Shown: in pieces, positions 17,528 through 26,316 of the stretch | Numbering within the stretch: the first letter of the stretch is position 1 | How the letters are laid out: each line of letters begins with the position of its first letter | Origin: an uncultured Pelagimonas sp. | GTDB taxonomy: Bacteria; Pseudomonadota; Alphaproteobacteria; Rhodobacterales; Rhodobacteraceae | Length of the DNA stretch: 41,862 nucleotides | Direction of reading: 5' to 3' | Assembly (NCBI GenBank): GCA_947497905.1 | Contig: CANMIH010000021.1 | Span: forward strand, 1 to 41,862 | Position numbers and translations under genes: made by a program | Notes under the pieces: generated by a model | What the model was told of the DNA's origin: nothing | What the model saw: the letters and a program-made list of their open reading frames with translations, nothing else | The model's database searches: none

Positions 17528-20500
17528 ATGAATACCTCCCCCCCCTTCCCCGCGTCTGAGCCAATCCAACCCTCTGCCCCTCTGCCTGCCACACATTCCC
17601 CTGCCCGAGCGCTGGAACTGTTGTTCCATCGCGCCAGCCAGGCCGTGGCGGATCCGGCGCATCGCGACCTCTGCCGTCTGCCGGTACTGGAAAAGGCCTG
17701 TCGGCATCTGGCCCGGGACAGTGCCCGACGTGATCCTCCCCCGGCCCCAAGCCTGGGCTTTGACCGCGCGGCCAATCTCTATGTGGTCAGCGAGCTGTAT
17801 CAGGTGGGGGGGCATCGGGCGCTTCTCGAACGGCTGATCGCCTCGCGCCCGCATGAACGCCACGTGGTGATCTTCACCGGCGCCCTGACCCGTGCCTGGG
17901 ACTATGGACTGGCGCGGATGGCCGAAATTGGCGCCTTTGCGCTGTATCCCGACCGCGAGGCGACGCTCTATGACAGCTATCACTGGCTGCGCCACCGGGT
18001 GATGGGCATGGCCGCACACCGGGTGTTTTTGCTGCACCACCCTCAGGACGTGCTGGCCACCGCCGCTGCCTATGAGCTTGCGCCGCGCTATGGGCGCCGG
18101 TTGTATATGGTGCGCCACGCCGACACCTGCCCCAGCCTCGGCGGCGAGTTGGCCGGTGCCACCCATCTGGCCATTCGCCGCGAACAGGTGGATCTGTTGA
18201 AGGCCGACCTGCCCGAGCTGGTCTGCCATGCGCTGCCGCTCAGTCACAGCAGCCCAAGCGCCAGCCCCCGCGCCGCGCGCACCGGTTTTTTTCCCAATGG
18301 AGTCTTCACCACCACCAGCGCCGGGGGCGATCACAAGTTCCAGACCGAGGGCGCTCTGGGTCTGCCGCAGATGCTCTGCGGGATCATCCGCGCCAGCCGG
18401 GGGCGGCATCTGCATCTGGGTGCGGTCAGCCCGGTGTTGCAGGCCGCCTGTTATGCCGCATTGGAAAGCGCCCAGATCCCGCAGGATCGTTTGCAGTTTC
18501 TGGGCGATGTGCCCTCGATCCGCGACACGCTTGACGCCCATCATGCCGATCTCTTTCTGGCTTCCTTCCCCATAGGTGGGGGCCTGACCACCTCCGAAGT
18601 GGCGGCGGCCGGTGTGCCGCTTGCGCTTTATGACCCCGGCCCCCAGGATCCGGGGGCCCGGTACCGCTCGGGGGCGGGGCACCGCCCGGCTCAGGCGCTG
18701 GTCTGGACCTCCCCCGAAGATCTTTTCGCCTTTCTGCGCCGCGATGCGGATGATGTGCGGTTGATGCAGATGTCCCAGGACAGTGCAGCCTGGTACAATC
18801 GACATCTCTCCCCAGATCGATTTACCCGTCGGCTTGCGGCCATTCTCCGGGTCAGCGAACCCTCCGGGATCAGCCGCGCCAAGACAACCGGGGCACCGGC
18901 CCTGTTTGATGCCTCCTGGTATGGCGCAACCTACCCCGATGTCGGCGAGAGCCAACAACCCCCTCTCAGCCATTATCAGAATTTTGGCCAGCACGAGGGC
19001 CGCCAGCCGCATCCGCTGTTTGACCCCGCGCATTATCTGGCCCAGCTCTCGGAAACTGAACGCCCCCTGGCCAAACGCGATCCGCTGACCCATTATTTTC
19101 GCCACGGCGAGGCCCGGGGCTACAAGCCACATCCGCTGTTTGATCCGGCGCTCACCGCGCTTCAACCGGGTATGGAAAAGGGCGCCCCTCATATCCTGTT
19201 GCGGTATCTGGCCCTAAAACCCGACATCCGCACCCATAGCCTGTTTGACGGGTCCTATTACGCCCGTCAGATCGGCCACCCCGACCGAGAGGGCCCGGCG
19301 CTTGTGGAACATTTCCTCACCGAAGGCGCGGCGCAGGGGCTCTCTCCGCATCCCCTGCTGGATCTGTCGCGCTTTGGGCCTGATCCCCTGCCTGCGCTGC
19401 GGTCCTATCTCAGCAAAGCCGCGCCAGCGCCCGAGGAATACAGCCCGCATCTCCTGTTTGATCCCGGCCATTTCTGTCACGGTACGGTCGCGGGCTGGTG
19501 TGGCGGGGCCCCCAATCTGCTCTGGGCCTATATGCTGGCGGGGAACCGACGTGGGCAGGATCCGCATGTCTTTGTCTCCACCAGCCATGTGGCGCGGGTC
19601 CAACCCGAGCTTTTGCTGGCACGGGACACAGTACTGGATCTGCTGCTGCGCGGCACCTTCACCGGGGACACCCACCCGCTGATCCGCACCGCCCATATCC
19701 GCAAAAACGCCCCCTGGCTGCCGGCAAAAGCCCGCAATATCACGCAGTATTTCCTCACCCAGGGCGCGGCGCATCTGGTGGATCCGCATCCGTATTTTTC
19801 GACCCAATATTACCTCAACACGACTCCGGGACTGCTGGAAAGCGGGATCAACCCACTGGAGCATTATCTGACCACCGGCCAATTTGAAGGCCGCCTGCCG
19901 CACCCGTTTTTTGACGGCAATTACTATTATCGCAGCGGCCAGAGCCAACAGGTCGACAAAACCAGTGGGCCATTGATGGATTACGTGCTGCGCGGCGCTG
20001 GCCAGTTCCGGCCCGTCCAGCCCCATGACCCCGGCCTGACCCACCTCCATCACAAGCTGGCCCGGCGGATGCTGCACGCCGGGGATCCGCTGGGGGCCTG
20101 TCAGATGTTGCAGGATGCGCTGCATCCCGACAGCGCGCCCGCACATCCCAGCCTGCGCTGCCAGGTGGCGCCGCTCACCCATGACTGGCCCGATGAGACA
20201 CAGCCAGACGAGATCCTACCCGCGCGCCAGATCGACCTGCCCCGGCCAGCGGTGGTGCATCGCCTGCATGTGGCCCCGCCCTCTGGCTCGGCCGCGCTCC
20301 CGGCGCAACAGGCCGGTACCCTGCGGGATGTCACCCTTCTGGGGGGCAATGACGGGGTGTTGCTCAGCACCGGGGTCTGGTTTGATCCCGCAGGACGGCC
20401 CCGCAGCTCTGACCAGCTTGACCTGCGCACAGGCGGATCGGTGGTGGCGCGCGCCATAGATCCCACGGACGCCGACAAAAGCCGGATCCTGCTCCGCTAC

Positions 20501-23260
20501 CACCAGCATGATGTCGCCCTGCCCGCCGGGATTTTCGCCTGTTCCAGCCAGAGCCACGATCTGTTGCATGTGCTGTTTGAAGTGCTGCCCCGGGTCAAAG
20601 CCACAGAGGCACAGGCCCCCAAAGATCTGCCCATTCTGATCGATGACCAGCTGGCCCCTCTGGGACGGCAGGCGCTGCGCGATCTGTTTCCGCATCGCCC
20701 GCTGCGCCAATTGGGCCCCGGCCAGTCCTATCAGGTGGGAACCCTCTACCTTGCCACCCCCTCCTGCAGCCTGATGCCCCCCAAACAGGGCAGAGATGCC
20801 CCCAAAGATACGGCTCTGTTCCACCCAAAAACCTGCAAATGGCTCAATTCTCTTGGGGCCCAGTATACTCCAGATCCAAGCGAGAGACGGCGGATCTGCC
20901 TGCACCTGCCGCAGGCCAAACAGACGCTTTTGAATGCAGCCCACCTACATGGGCTGCTGTATCAGCGGGGCTTTGACATCATCGATCCCACGGGCCTGAG
21001 CTTTGAGGATCTGATCCGGCTGGTTGCCTCCGCCGAGATCCTCATTGCCCCCCATGATCCGATATTGGCGGCCTTGATTTTTGCCCGTCCCGGCACCCAG
21101 ATTTACATCTGTCAGTCAGATGCACCGGGCAGCAATTATTACCTGTGGGACAGCCTCACCCAAGAGATTGGCCTGTCCCTGATCAATATTGGCGGCACAC
21201 ATGCCCCCGGCAGCGGAGGCGAGACCCCGGACACCGCCGGATATACGCTGGCGCCGGAACATATACTGCCCTTCCTGGACGCGCAGGTCTTTGACCCCGA
21301 CACCCTGCCCGATACATTACATCCCGCTCTGGATGCGCTCTATCAAATGGCACAAGAGGCCGACACGCTGACCGCCGCCTGGGCCGTCATGTCCAGCCCG
21401 CTGCCACCACAGTTTGACCAACGGGTGCGTGCCCTGCGTCAGCGGGCCGGAGATCTGTTGCAACAGGCCGATGTAGAGACTGTGCAAGGGGTTCTGGCCC
21501 ATCCGTTTTTTGCCGAATACTGGCGACGCATCCGATCCGGCATGGCCGCCCTGCGCAATGACACCACCGCAGATCGCAAAATCCACAGCACCATCTGTGA
21601 CAACTTCCGCTATATCGCGGAGCCGCCCAAACCTGCCCCGGCCCGGCGGCGCTGGCGCCCCTCCAAAGCCCAGCCCCCGGCCGAAACCCCCTTAAACGCC
21701 CGCGAGGCCGAGCGGCTTCTGGCGCTGGCCATGCTGTTCTGTGTGCCCTGGGATCTGCCACTGGTGCGCGACCTGACACGGCTGCCGCTTGATCTCACCG
21801 AGCGCTATCTGAACTGGCTGGCCGCGCCGCAATTTCTGTTTCGCGACGGTGAAGACGCCGCCTATGTCACCTATGCCGAAGCCCTGCTGACCTGGGGCGC
21901 AGATCAACTAAATGGCCCGGCCCCGCAGCCGGTGAAAACGCGGGTGTATCGCACCCTACGGGCGCTGGACCTGGGACAGCTTCTGCTGATTGATCAACCC
22001 CTCCGGAAGGTCGCACGTGCGCGCAACCGGGTGCTGGATCAGATCGCCATCACAACCGGACGCCCCCGCGCCACCCCACGAGACCCGGACGGTCCCGAGG
22101 GGCGTATCCGCATCGGTGTCTTCTGCCGCACCTTTGCCAAAGGCCCCGACAGCGAAGCGATAGTCGCCTTTTTCAAACAGTTCGACCCAACCCGCTATGA
22201 AATCTACGGCTATTCCGTGGGCTTTCAGGACCGGGTGGTCAGCGAGGATGACAGCTTTGCCAAAGAGCTGGCGCGGGTGATCCCCCAGCGCCGGGTCATC
22301 TCGGAGGATCCCCATGATCTGCGTGCCACCCTGCTTGCGGATGAGCTAGATGTCTTTTTGCATGCCAATGCCACCACCTATGGGCTGGGGCCGCAGGAGC
22401 TCGCGCTCTATCACCGGGTGGCCCCACTGCAGATGGTGATGAACAGCCATGTGCCCATGCCCTTCGGCTTTGACAGTTTCGATGGCTATATCACCGGCAC
22501 CAGCGATGACCCCGAGCATGAGCTTGATCCCACTGCCTATGCGGAACCGCTGCTGAAAACCACAGGGCCGGTGATCTGTTATCTCAATTCGCTCAAGCCC
22601 CGCCCCAAACCCCTGTTTGACCGGGCCGCTCTGGGGCTTGCGGAGGATGACGTCGTGCTGATGAACGCCGGCTCGCTCTCCAAACTGCGCCACAGCTGTT
22701 TGCGCACCCTGATGCAGGGGCTGGTGGACACTCCCAAAGCCAAGCTCTTGCTGGCGCCGTTTAACCCCGGATGGGTGGCGCGCAGTCAGGCGCTGGTCTT
22801 TGACCGCCAGCTCGAGGAAATGACCGAGGCGCTGCAGATCGATCGCAGCCGCATCCATGTGATGGGCGAATTGAACGTGGCTGAGGCGGAAAGCGCGCTG
22901 GCGCTCTGTGATATCTATCTCAACCCCTTTCCTCATGGCGGGGCCACCATGACCCATCTGGCACTGATCAATGGCAAACCCCCGGTCACCCTGCGACGCC
23001 AGAGTTCGCGCGCCATTGACCAGTTCCTGATCCAGTCGATCGGCATCCATGAGGTGCTGGCCAAAACGCCCGACGAATACATCCGGATTGTCACATCGCT
23101 GGCCCAAAATGCCACCGCGCGGCGGGCCCTGTCCGAGAAAATCCGGGAGGCCGCCCGCACTCCGCCGTTTGTTGACAACCCGGCGTATTCCCAATCGGCC
23201 CAGGCGCTGATCGACCAGGCTCTGACCCGACTATCCCGCAGGAAACCAACCCATGCATAA
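17528..23260 (+). CDS. Giant multi-domain glycosyltransferase: GT-B-like + linker repeats + GT61-like + GT41-like modules
   Basis: A single 1910-aa open frame, cytoplasmic by appearance (no signal peptide or membrane helix). The ATG at 17528 (MNTSPPF) follows the aminotransferase by 16 bases. Four regions are visible. (1) Residues about 75-440: a GT-B-like domain (NLYVVSELYQVGGHRALLERL, FLGDVPSIRDTL, SEVAAAGVPLALYD). (2) About 457-835: nine or ten degenerate repeats of 35-40 residues with the pattern LFDxxYY...PLxHYxxxGxxEGRxPHP. (3) About 908-1230: a DUF563/GT61-like domain (HDLLHVLFEVLPRV, RRRICLHLPQAKQTLLNAAHL, FDIIDPTGLSFEDLIRL). Its usual GPHGA motif is changed to APHDP, so activity is uncertain. 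(4) About 1523-1900: an OGT/HMW1C-like GT41 domain (YHRVAPLQMVMNSHV, LNAGSLSKL-type loop, YLNPFPHGGATMTHLAL at about 1797). It could add several different sugars, or region 4 could glycosylate protein. The domain calls are by eye. Confidence 0.85.
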   Translation: MNTSPPFPASEPIQPSAPLPATHSPARALELLFHRASQAVADPAHRDLCRLPVLEKACRHLARDSARRDPPPAPSLGFDRAANLYVVSELYQVGGHRALLERLIASRPHERHVVIFTGALTRAWDYGLARMAEIGAFALYPDREATLYDSYHWLRHRVMGMAAHRVFLLHHPQDVLATAAAYELAPRYGRRLYMVRHADTCPSLGGELAGATHLAIRREQVDLLKADLPELVCHALPLSHSSPSASPRAARTGFFPNGVFTTTSAGGDHKFQTEGALGLPQMLCGIIRASRGRHLHLGAVSPVLQAACYAALESAQIPQDRLQFLGDVPSIRDTLDAHHADLFLASFPIGGGLTTSEVAAAGVPLALYDPGPQDPGARYRSGAGHRPAQALVWTSPEDLFAFLRRDADDVRLMQMSQDSAAWYNRHLSPDRFTRRLAAILRVSEPSGISRAKTTGAPALFDASWYGATYPDVGESQQPPLSHYQNFGQHEGRQPHPLFDPAHYLAQLSETERPLAKRDPLTHYFRHGEARGYKPHPLFDPALTALQPGMEKGAPHILLRYLALKPDIRTHSLFDGSYYARQIGHPDREGPALVEHFLTEGAAQGLSPHPLLDLSRFGPDPLPALRSYLSKAAPAPEEYSPHLLFDPGHFCHGTVAGWCGGAPNLLWAYMLAGNRRGQDPHVFVSTSHVARVQPELLLARDTVLDLLLRGTFTGDTHPLIRTAHIRKNAPWLPAKARNITQYFLTQGAAHLVDPHPYFSTQYYLNTTPGLLESGINPLEHYLTTGQFEGRLPHPFFDGNYYYRSGQSQQVDKTSGPLMDYVLRGAGQFRPVQPHDPGLTHLHHKLARRMLHAGDPLGACQMLQDALHPDSAPAHPSLRCQVAPLTHDWPDETQPDEILPARQIDLPRPAVVHRLHVAPPSGSAALPAQQAGTLRDVTLLGGNDGVLLSTGVWFDPAGRPRSSDQLDLRTGGSVVARAIDPTDADKSRILLRYHQHDVALPAGIFACSSQSHDLLHVLFEVLPRVKATEAQAPKDLPILIDDQLAPLGRQALRDLFPHRPLRQLGPGQSYQVGTLYLATPSCSLMPPKQGRDAPKDTALFHPKTCKWLNSLGAQYTPDPSERRRICLHLPQAKQTLLNAAHLHGLLYQRGFDIIDPTGLSFEDLIRLVASAEILIAPHDPILAALIFARPGTQIYICQSDAPGSNYYLWDSLTQEIGLSLINIGGTHAPGSGGETPDTAGYTLAPEHILPFLDAQVFDPDTLPDTLHPALDALYQMAQEADTLTAAWAVMSSPLPPQFDQRVRALRQRAGDLLQQADVETVQGVLAHPFFAEYWRRIRSGMAALRNDTTADRKIHSTICDNFRYIAEPPKPAPARRRWRPSKAQPPAETPLNAREAERLLALAMLFCVPWDLPLVRDLTRLPLDLTERYLNWLAAPQFLFRDGEDAAYVTYAEALLTWGADQLNGPAPQPVKTRVYRTLRALDLGQLLLIDQPLRKVARARNRVLDQIAITTGRPRATPRDPDGPEGRIRIGVFCRTFAKGPDSEAIVAFFKQFDPTRYEIYGYSVGFQDRVVSEDDSFAKELARVIPQRRVISEDPHDLRATLLADELDVFLHANATTYGLGPQELALYHRVAPLQMVMNSHVPMPFGFDSFDGYITGTSDDPEHELDPTAYAEPLLKTTGPVICYLNSLKPRPKPLFDRAALGLAEDDVVLMNAGSLSKLRHSCLRTLMQGLVDTPKAKLLLAPFNPGWVARSQALVFDRQLEEMTEALQIDRSRIHVMGELNVAEAESALALCDIYLNPFPHGGATMTHLALINGKPPVTLRRQSSRAIDQFLIQSIGIHEVLAKTPDEYIRIVTSLAQNATARRALSEKIREAARTPPFVDNPAYSQSAQALIDQALTRLSRRKPTHA

Positions 23261-24008
23261 GTTGATCGATCCCACCGCCCGCATCGGTGAAAATGTCCAA
23301 ATCGGCCATGGCACGCGGATCTATGGCAATGTCGAGATCGGCGACAACTGCAGCATTGGCGATTTCTGTGTCATCGGTCAGCCCGGCCCCGGAGACAACG
23401 GACCGCTGTATCTCGGGCCGGGGGCCAGGGTGCGCAGCCATGCGGTTTTGTATGAAGGCAGCCAGATCGGCGCCCATCTGGAGACCGGCCATCATGTGGT
23501 GATCCGCGAAGGCGCCACCATTGGCGAGAACCTGCGGCTTGGCAATTTCTCGGACATCGAAGGCAGTTGTTCCATCGGGGATTTCACCCGCATGCATGCC
23601 TATGCCCATGTGGGCAAAGGATCGAAAATCGGCGATTTTGTCTGGCTCTTCTCGCTGACCACGCTGATGAATGACCCGCTGCCGCCCTCACATCTGGCCG
23701 AGCCCGTCACCATCGACGATATGGTCACCGTCTGCGTCAACGCCCAGTTGATGCCGGGCACCCAGATCGGACGCGGTGCCTTTATTGCCTCGGGCGCCAT
23801 GGCGCGCGGGGAAATTCCCCCGGCGGCGCTGGTCTCGGGCCCCGAGGGAGAGATCACCGGGACCGTGCGGTTTCTGATGCATATGACCAGTCGCACCCGC
23901 CACCCCTGGCACCGGCACTTTGCCGATGCCTATCCCGCCCATGCGCGCGCGCGCCTGACAGATCTGGGCACCCAGATCGAACAGGCCGCGGCCACTTTGG
24001 ACCTTTGA
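23253..24008 (+). CDS. Left-handed beta-helix (hexapeptide) acyltransferase, sugar N-acyltransferase candidate
   Basis: 251-aa LbH transferase with consecutive hexapeptide turns from residue 6 onward (IGENVQIGHGTRIYGNVEIG, IGDFCVIG, IGAHLETGHHVVIREGATIG, IGENLRLGNFSDIEG). The helix continues to about residue 190, after which a C-terminal helical tail follows. By position it is the FdtC/QdtC equivalent, acylating the 3-amino group of the nucleotide sugar made by the preceding genes. Because an ACP and an acyl ligase follow directly, its donor could be an acyl-ACP or unusual acyl-CoA rather than acetyl-CoA. The start overlaps the glycosyltransferase stop by eight bases, with AGGAAA a few bases upstream. 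O-acylation of a glycan is an alternative. Confidence 0.82.
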   Translation: MHKLIDPTARIGENVQIGHGTRIYGNVEIGDNCSIGDFCVIGQPGPGDNGPLYLGPGARVRSHAVLYEGSQIGAHLETGHHVVIREGATIGENLRLGNFSDIEGSCSIGDFTRMHAYAHVGKGSKIGDFVWLFSLTTLMNDPLPPSHLAEPVTIDDMVTVCVNAQLMPGTQIGRGAFIASGAMARGEIPPAALVSGPEGEITGTVRFLMHMTSRTRHPWHRHFADAYPAHARARLTDLGTQIEQAAATLDL

Positions 24009-24030
24009 TTTTCAACCAACGAGATTACCA

Positions 24031-24276
24031 ATGACCCGTTCCGACATCCTTGCCATAATAAATGCCATCATGGTCAAAAAGGGCCGCGCCGAAATTCGCG
24101 ACGAAGCCCAGGCCACCCGCGAGGTGAATTTCCGCAGCCTGGATTTTTCCGAAACTGCTTTGCGCATCGAAAACCAGATCGGCCGCGAGCTGAGCTTTGA
24201 GGCCGCCGCCATGCGCAAAATCGAAACCATCCGCGATGTGCTGGATTTCTTTGAAGGCGCAACAGTGGTGGCATGA
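24031..24276 (+). CDS. Acyl carrier protein-like small protein
   Basis: 81-aa acidic/helical protein with the length and helix pattern of an ACP (MTRSDILAIINAIMVKKG at the start, IENQIGRELSFEAAAMRKIETIRDVLDFFE at the end, split here only by recognition). The attachment-site region reads NFRSLDFSE, so Ser36 aligns with the phosphopantetheine serine. The Asp normally just before it (DSL) is Arg35. The RSL variant is unusual but keeps the serine. The stop overlaps the start of the acyl ligase gene (ATGA). It is probably loaded by that ligase and supplies an acyl group for sugar modification. It is clearly distinct from the housekeeping AcpP, whose context and DSL motif differ. Confidence 0.78.
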   Translation: MTRSDILAIINAIMVKKGRAEIRDEAQATREVNFRSLDFSETALRIENQIGRELSFEAAAMRKIETIRDVLDFFEGATVVA

Positions 24277-25559
24277 CCCAAATTCTAGAACAAAACAGTC
24301 TCTATATAGGCTCAGATCACCTCACATGGGCGGATCTTTGTCATAGGGTTGCCACCCGTGTTGCCCGTCTGGCGCCCGGGCGCATGGCCAGCCAGAACAC
24401 CAGCTGGGATCTGAGCCGATCGCGGCTGGGGTTTGTTGTGGATACCATGGCGGATGCGCTGAGCTATGTGGCCTATGGGCTGTCGCACGATCTGGATTTC
24501 GCCGTGGTCGAGCGCAGCCGGCTCAGCTCATCGGTGATCGACCGCTTCCGCGACAATGGTGTGACACTGATTGATGGCACCACCGGTCATGTCATGGCCC
24601 CCGCCTCTGGCAGCCCCGAGCCCGGGCGTGTGACGGTGCTCACCTCTGGCACCACCGGGGTGCTCAAGCTGATCCCGCATACCGCCGCCACACTCAATAC
24701 CTTTGACCGGGTGCAGGACCTGCCGGAAAACACCTGGTTCCTGCCCTATCAGATCGGGTCATATGCCTGGTATCAGATGGTGATGCTGGGCCTGTTTCAG
24801 CCAAAACAGACCCTAATACCTGGCGATTTCAACAATTTGATCGCCAGCTTTGAAGCGGCACTTGAACAGGGTGCCCTCACCGCCGTCTCCTCGACCCCCA
24901 CCTTCTGGCGTCAGGCGCTCCTGTCCATTGATCCAGCGCTTCTGGCGCGCGCGCCGCTGCGCAGCCTGTCGATGGGGGGCGAAATTGTTGACCAGCCCAT
25001 TCTCGACCGGTTGGCTGAACTTTATCCAAAGGCCGTGATCCGCCATATCTATGCCTCATCAGAAGCCGGCGCGGCAATTGTGGTCAGCGATGGCAAGGCA
25101 GGCTTTCCGGCCAGGCTTCTGGAGCGGGATATCGCGCGGATCAATCTGCGGGTCCGCGATGGGCGGCTGTTTGTGCGCTCGCCCTATGCCAATCGCAATG
25201 AGGCCCAGAGCTGGGTCGACACCGGAGATCTGGTCGAACAGCGGGGCGATCGGTTTTATTTTCTCGGCCGCGCCGGCAACACCATGATCAATGTTGGCGG
25301 GCAAAAGGCCTTTCCCCCGGATATCGAAGCGCATCTGATGACCCATCCGGATGTGATCTGGGCCCGGGTCACCGCCCGCAAAGCCCCGTTGATGGGCGCA
25401 CTGCCTGTGGCCTCGGTGGTGCTGGCCCGGCCCATCGGTTTTGACGCTGCCGAGCAGATGCTGACCCGGCATTGTGAAGCGGGGCTGGCGGATTACGCCG
25501 TGCCGCGCCTGTGGGATTTCCCCACCGACATCCCCATGCGCGCCAGCCTCAAGAGTTAA
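24273..25559 (+). CDS. AMP-dependent acyl ligase (ANL superfamily), acyl-ACP synthetase candidate
   Basis: Predicted to activate a carboxylic acid with ATP and load it on the neighbouring ACP. The 428-aa protein is shorter than a usual acyl-CoA ligase (500-560), mainly in the N-terminal part. The core motifs are present: VLTSGTTGVLKLIPH (phosphate loop, about 121-135), YASSEAGA, WVDTGDL (about 313-319) and FLGRAGNTMINVGGQKAFP. The C-terminus ends MRASLKS, so the catalytic lysine region is retained but cut very short. ATGA overlap with the ACP gene and a following ketoreductase suggest one acyl-modifying pathway. The acyl substrate cannot be read from the sequence. Confidence 0.87.
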   Translation: MTQILEQNSLYIGSDHLTWADLCHRVATRVARLAPGRMASQNTSWDLSRSRLGFVVDTMADALSYVAYGLSHDLDFAVVERSRLSSSVIDRFRDNGVTLIDGTTGHVMAPASGSPEPGRVTVLTSGTTGVLKLIPHTAATLNTFDRVQDLPENTWFLPYQIGSYAWYQMVMLGLFQPKQTLIPGDFNNLIASFEAALEQGALTAVSSTPTFWRQALLSIDPALLARAPLRSLSMGGEIVDQPILDRLAELYPKAVIRHIYASSEAGAAIVVSDGKAGFPARLLERDIARINLRVRDGRLFVRSPYANRNEAQSWVDTGDLVEQRGDRFYFLGRAGNTMINVGGQKAFPPDIEAHLMTHPDVIWARVTARKAPLMGALPVASVVLARPIGFDAAEQMLTRHCEAGLADYAVPRLWDFPTDIPMRASLKS

Positions 25560-25578
25560 AGACAAAGGATTTCTCTCC

Positions 25579-26316
25579 ATGCATACCAGAGGACAAACCA
25601 TTATCGTCAGCGGCGGCTCACGCGGGTTGGGCTTGCATATGGTCGAACGGCTGCTGGAAGCGGACAACCGCGTGGCCACCTTTGCCAGGTCACATACCGA
25701 GGCGATGGATCAGCTCACCCATCGCTACGGAGAAGAGGCGTTTTTCTTCGAAGGGCTTGATGCCACCGATGCCGATGGGGTGACCCGCTTTGTGGCCAAC
25801 ACCCAGGCCCGCTTTGGCGGGACGCTCGACTCTGTAATCAACAATGCGGCCATTGGGCAGGATCAGCTTTTGATGCACACCGATCCCGACACCATCCGGC
25901 AGATTGTCGATATCAATGTCACCGGCCCCACCCTGCTGACCCGGGCCGCGATCAAACACATGCTGCTGCAGGGCCATGGCCATATCTGCAATATCTCATC
26001 GATCTGCGGCTCGCGTGGCTATGCCGGTCTCTCGGTCTATGCCGGGTCCAAAGGCTATCTCGATGCCATGATGCGCGCATTGGCCCGCGAAGTTGGCGAG
26101 GCGGGGATCTTTGTGAACTGCGTCGCGCCGGGGTTCTTTGAATCCGAAATGTCTTCGGTGCTGCGCCCCGAGCAGCTCAACACCATCAAGCGCCGCACGC
26201 CCTCGGGCGCGCTGTCCAATGATGAGAATATTTTCAAAGTGGTGGACCTGGTGATTTCCGGCACCACCAACATGCAGGGACAGGTGGTATTTGTAGATGG
26301 TGGGATCACAAGCTGA
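25579..26316 (+). CDS. Short-chain dehydrogenase/reductase, FabG-like 3-oxoacyl reductase candidate
   Basis: 245-aa classical SDR. The Rossmann nucleotide loop is SGGSRGLGLHM (residues about 11-21), followed by NNAAIGQD and the catalytic set NISSICGSRGYAGLSVYAGSKGYL (written here as the SIS..YAGSK pattern, Tyr and Lys four apart). PGFFESEMSS and FVDGGITS complete the family pattern. The ATG at 25579 has AAGGA upstream. Next to an ACP and acyl ligase, reduction of a 3-oxoacyl-ACP to 3-hydroxyacyl-ACP is the likeliest job, as in 3-hydroxybutyryl-type sugar decorations. A nucleotide-sugar reductase is the main alternative. The last 20 bases overlap the following small gene. Confidence 0.88.
   Translation: MHTRGQTIIVSGGSRGLGLHMVERLLEADNRVATFARSHTEAMDQLTHRYGEEAFFFEGLDATDADGVTRFVANTQARFGGTLDSVINNAAIGQDQLLMHTDPDTIRQIVDINVTGPTLLTRAAIKHMLLQGHGHICNISSICGSRGYAGLSVYAGSKGYLDAMMRALAREVGEAGIFVNCVAPGFFESEMSSVLRPEQLNTIKRRTPSGALSNDENIFKVVDLVISGTTNMQGQVVFVDGGITS

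Noticed and set aside
17426-19192. 588-codon minus frame opposite the giant glycosyltransferase
   Set aside because: Shadow of the codon bias of the true gene; no domain or start signal.
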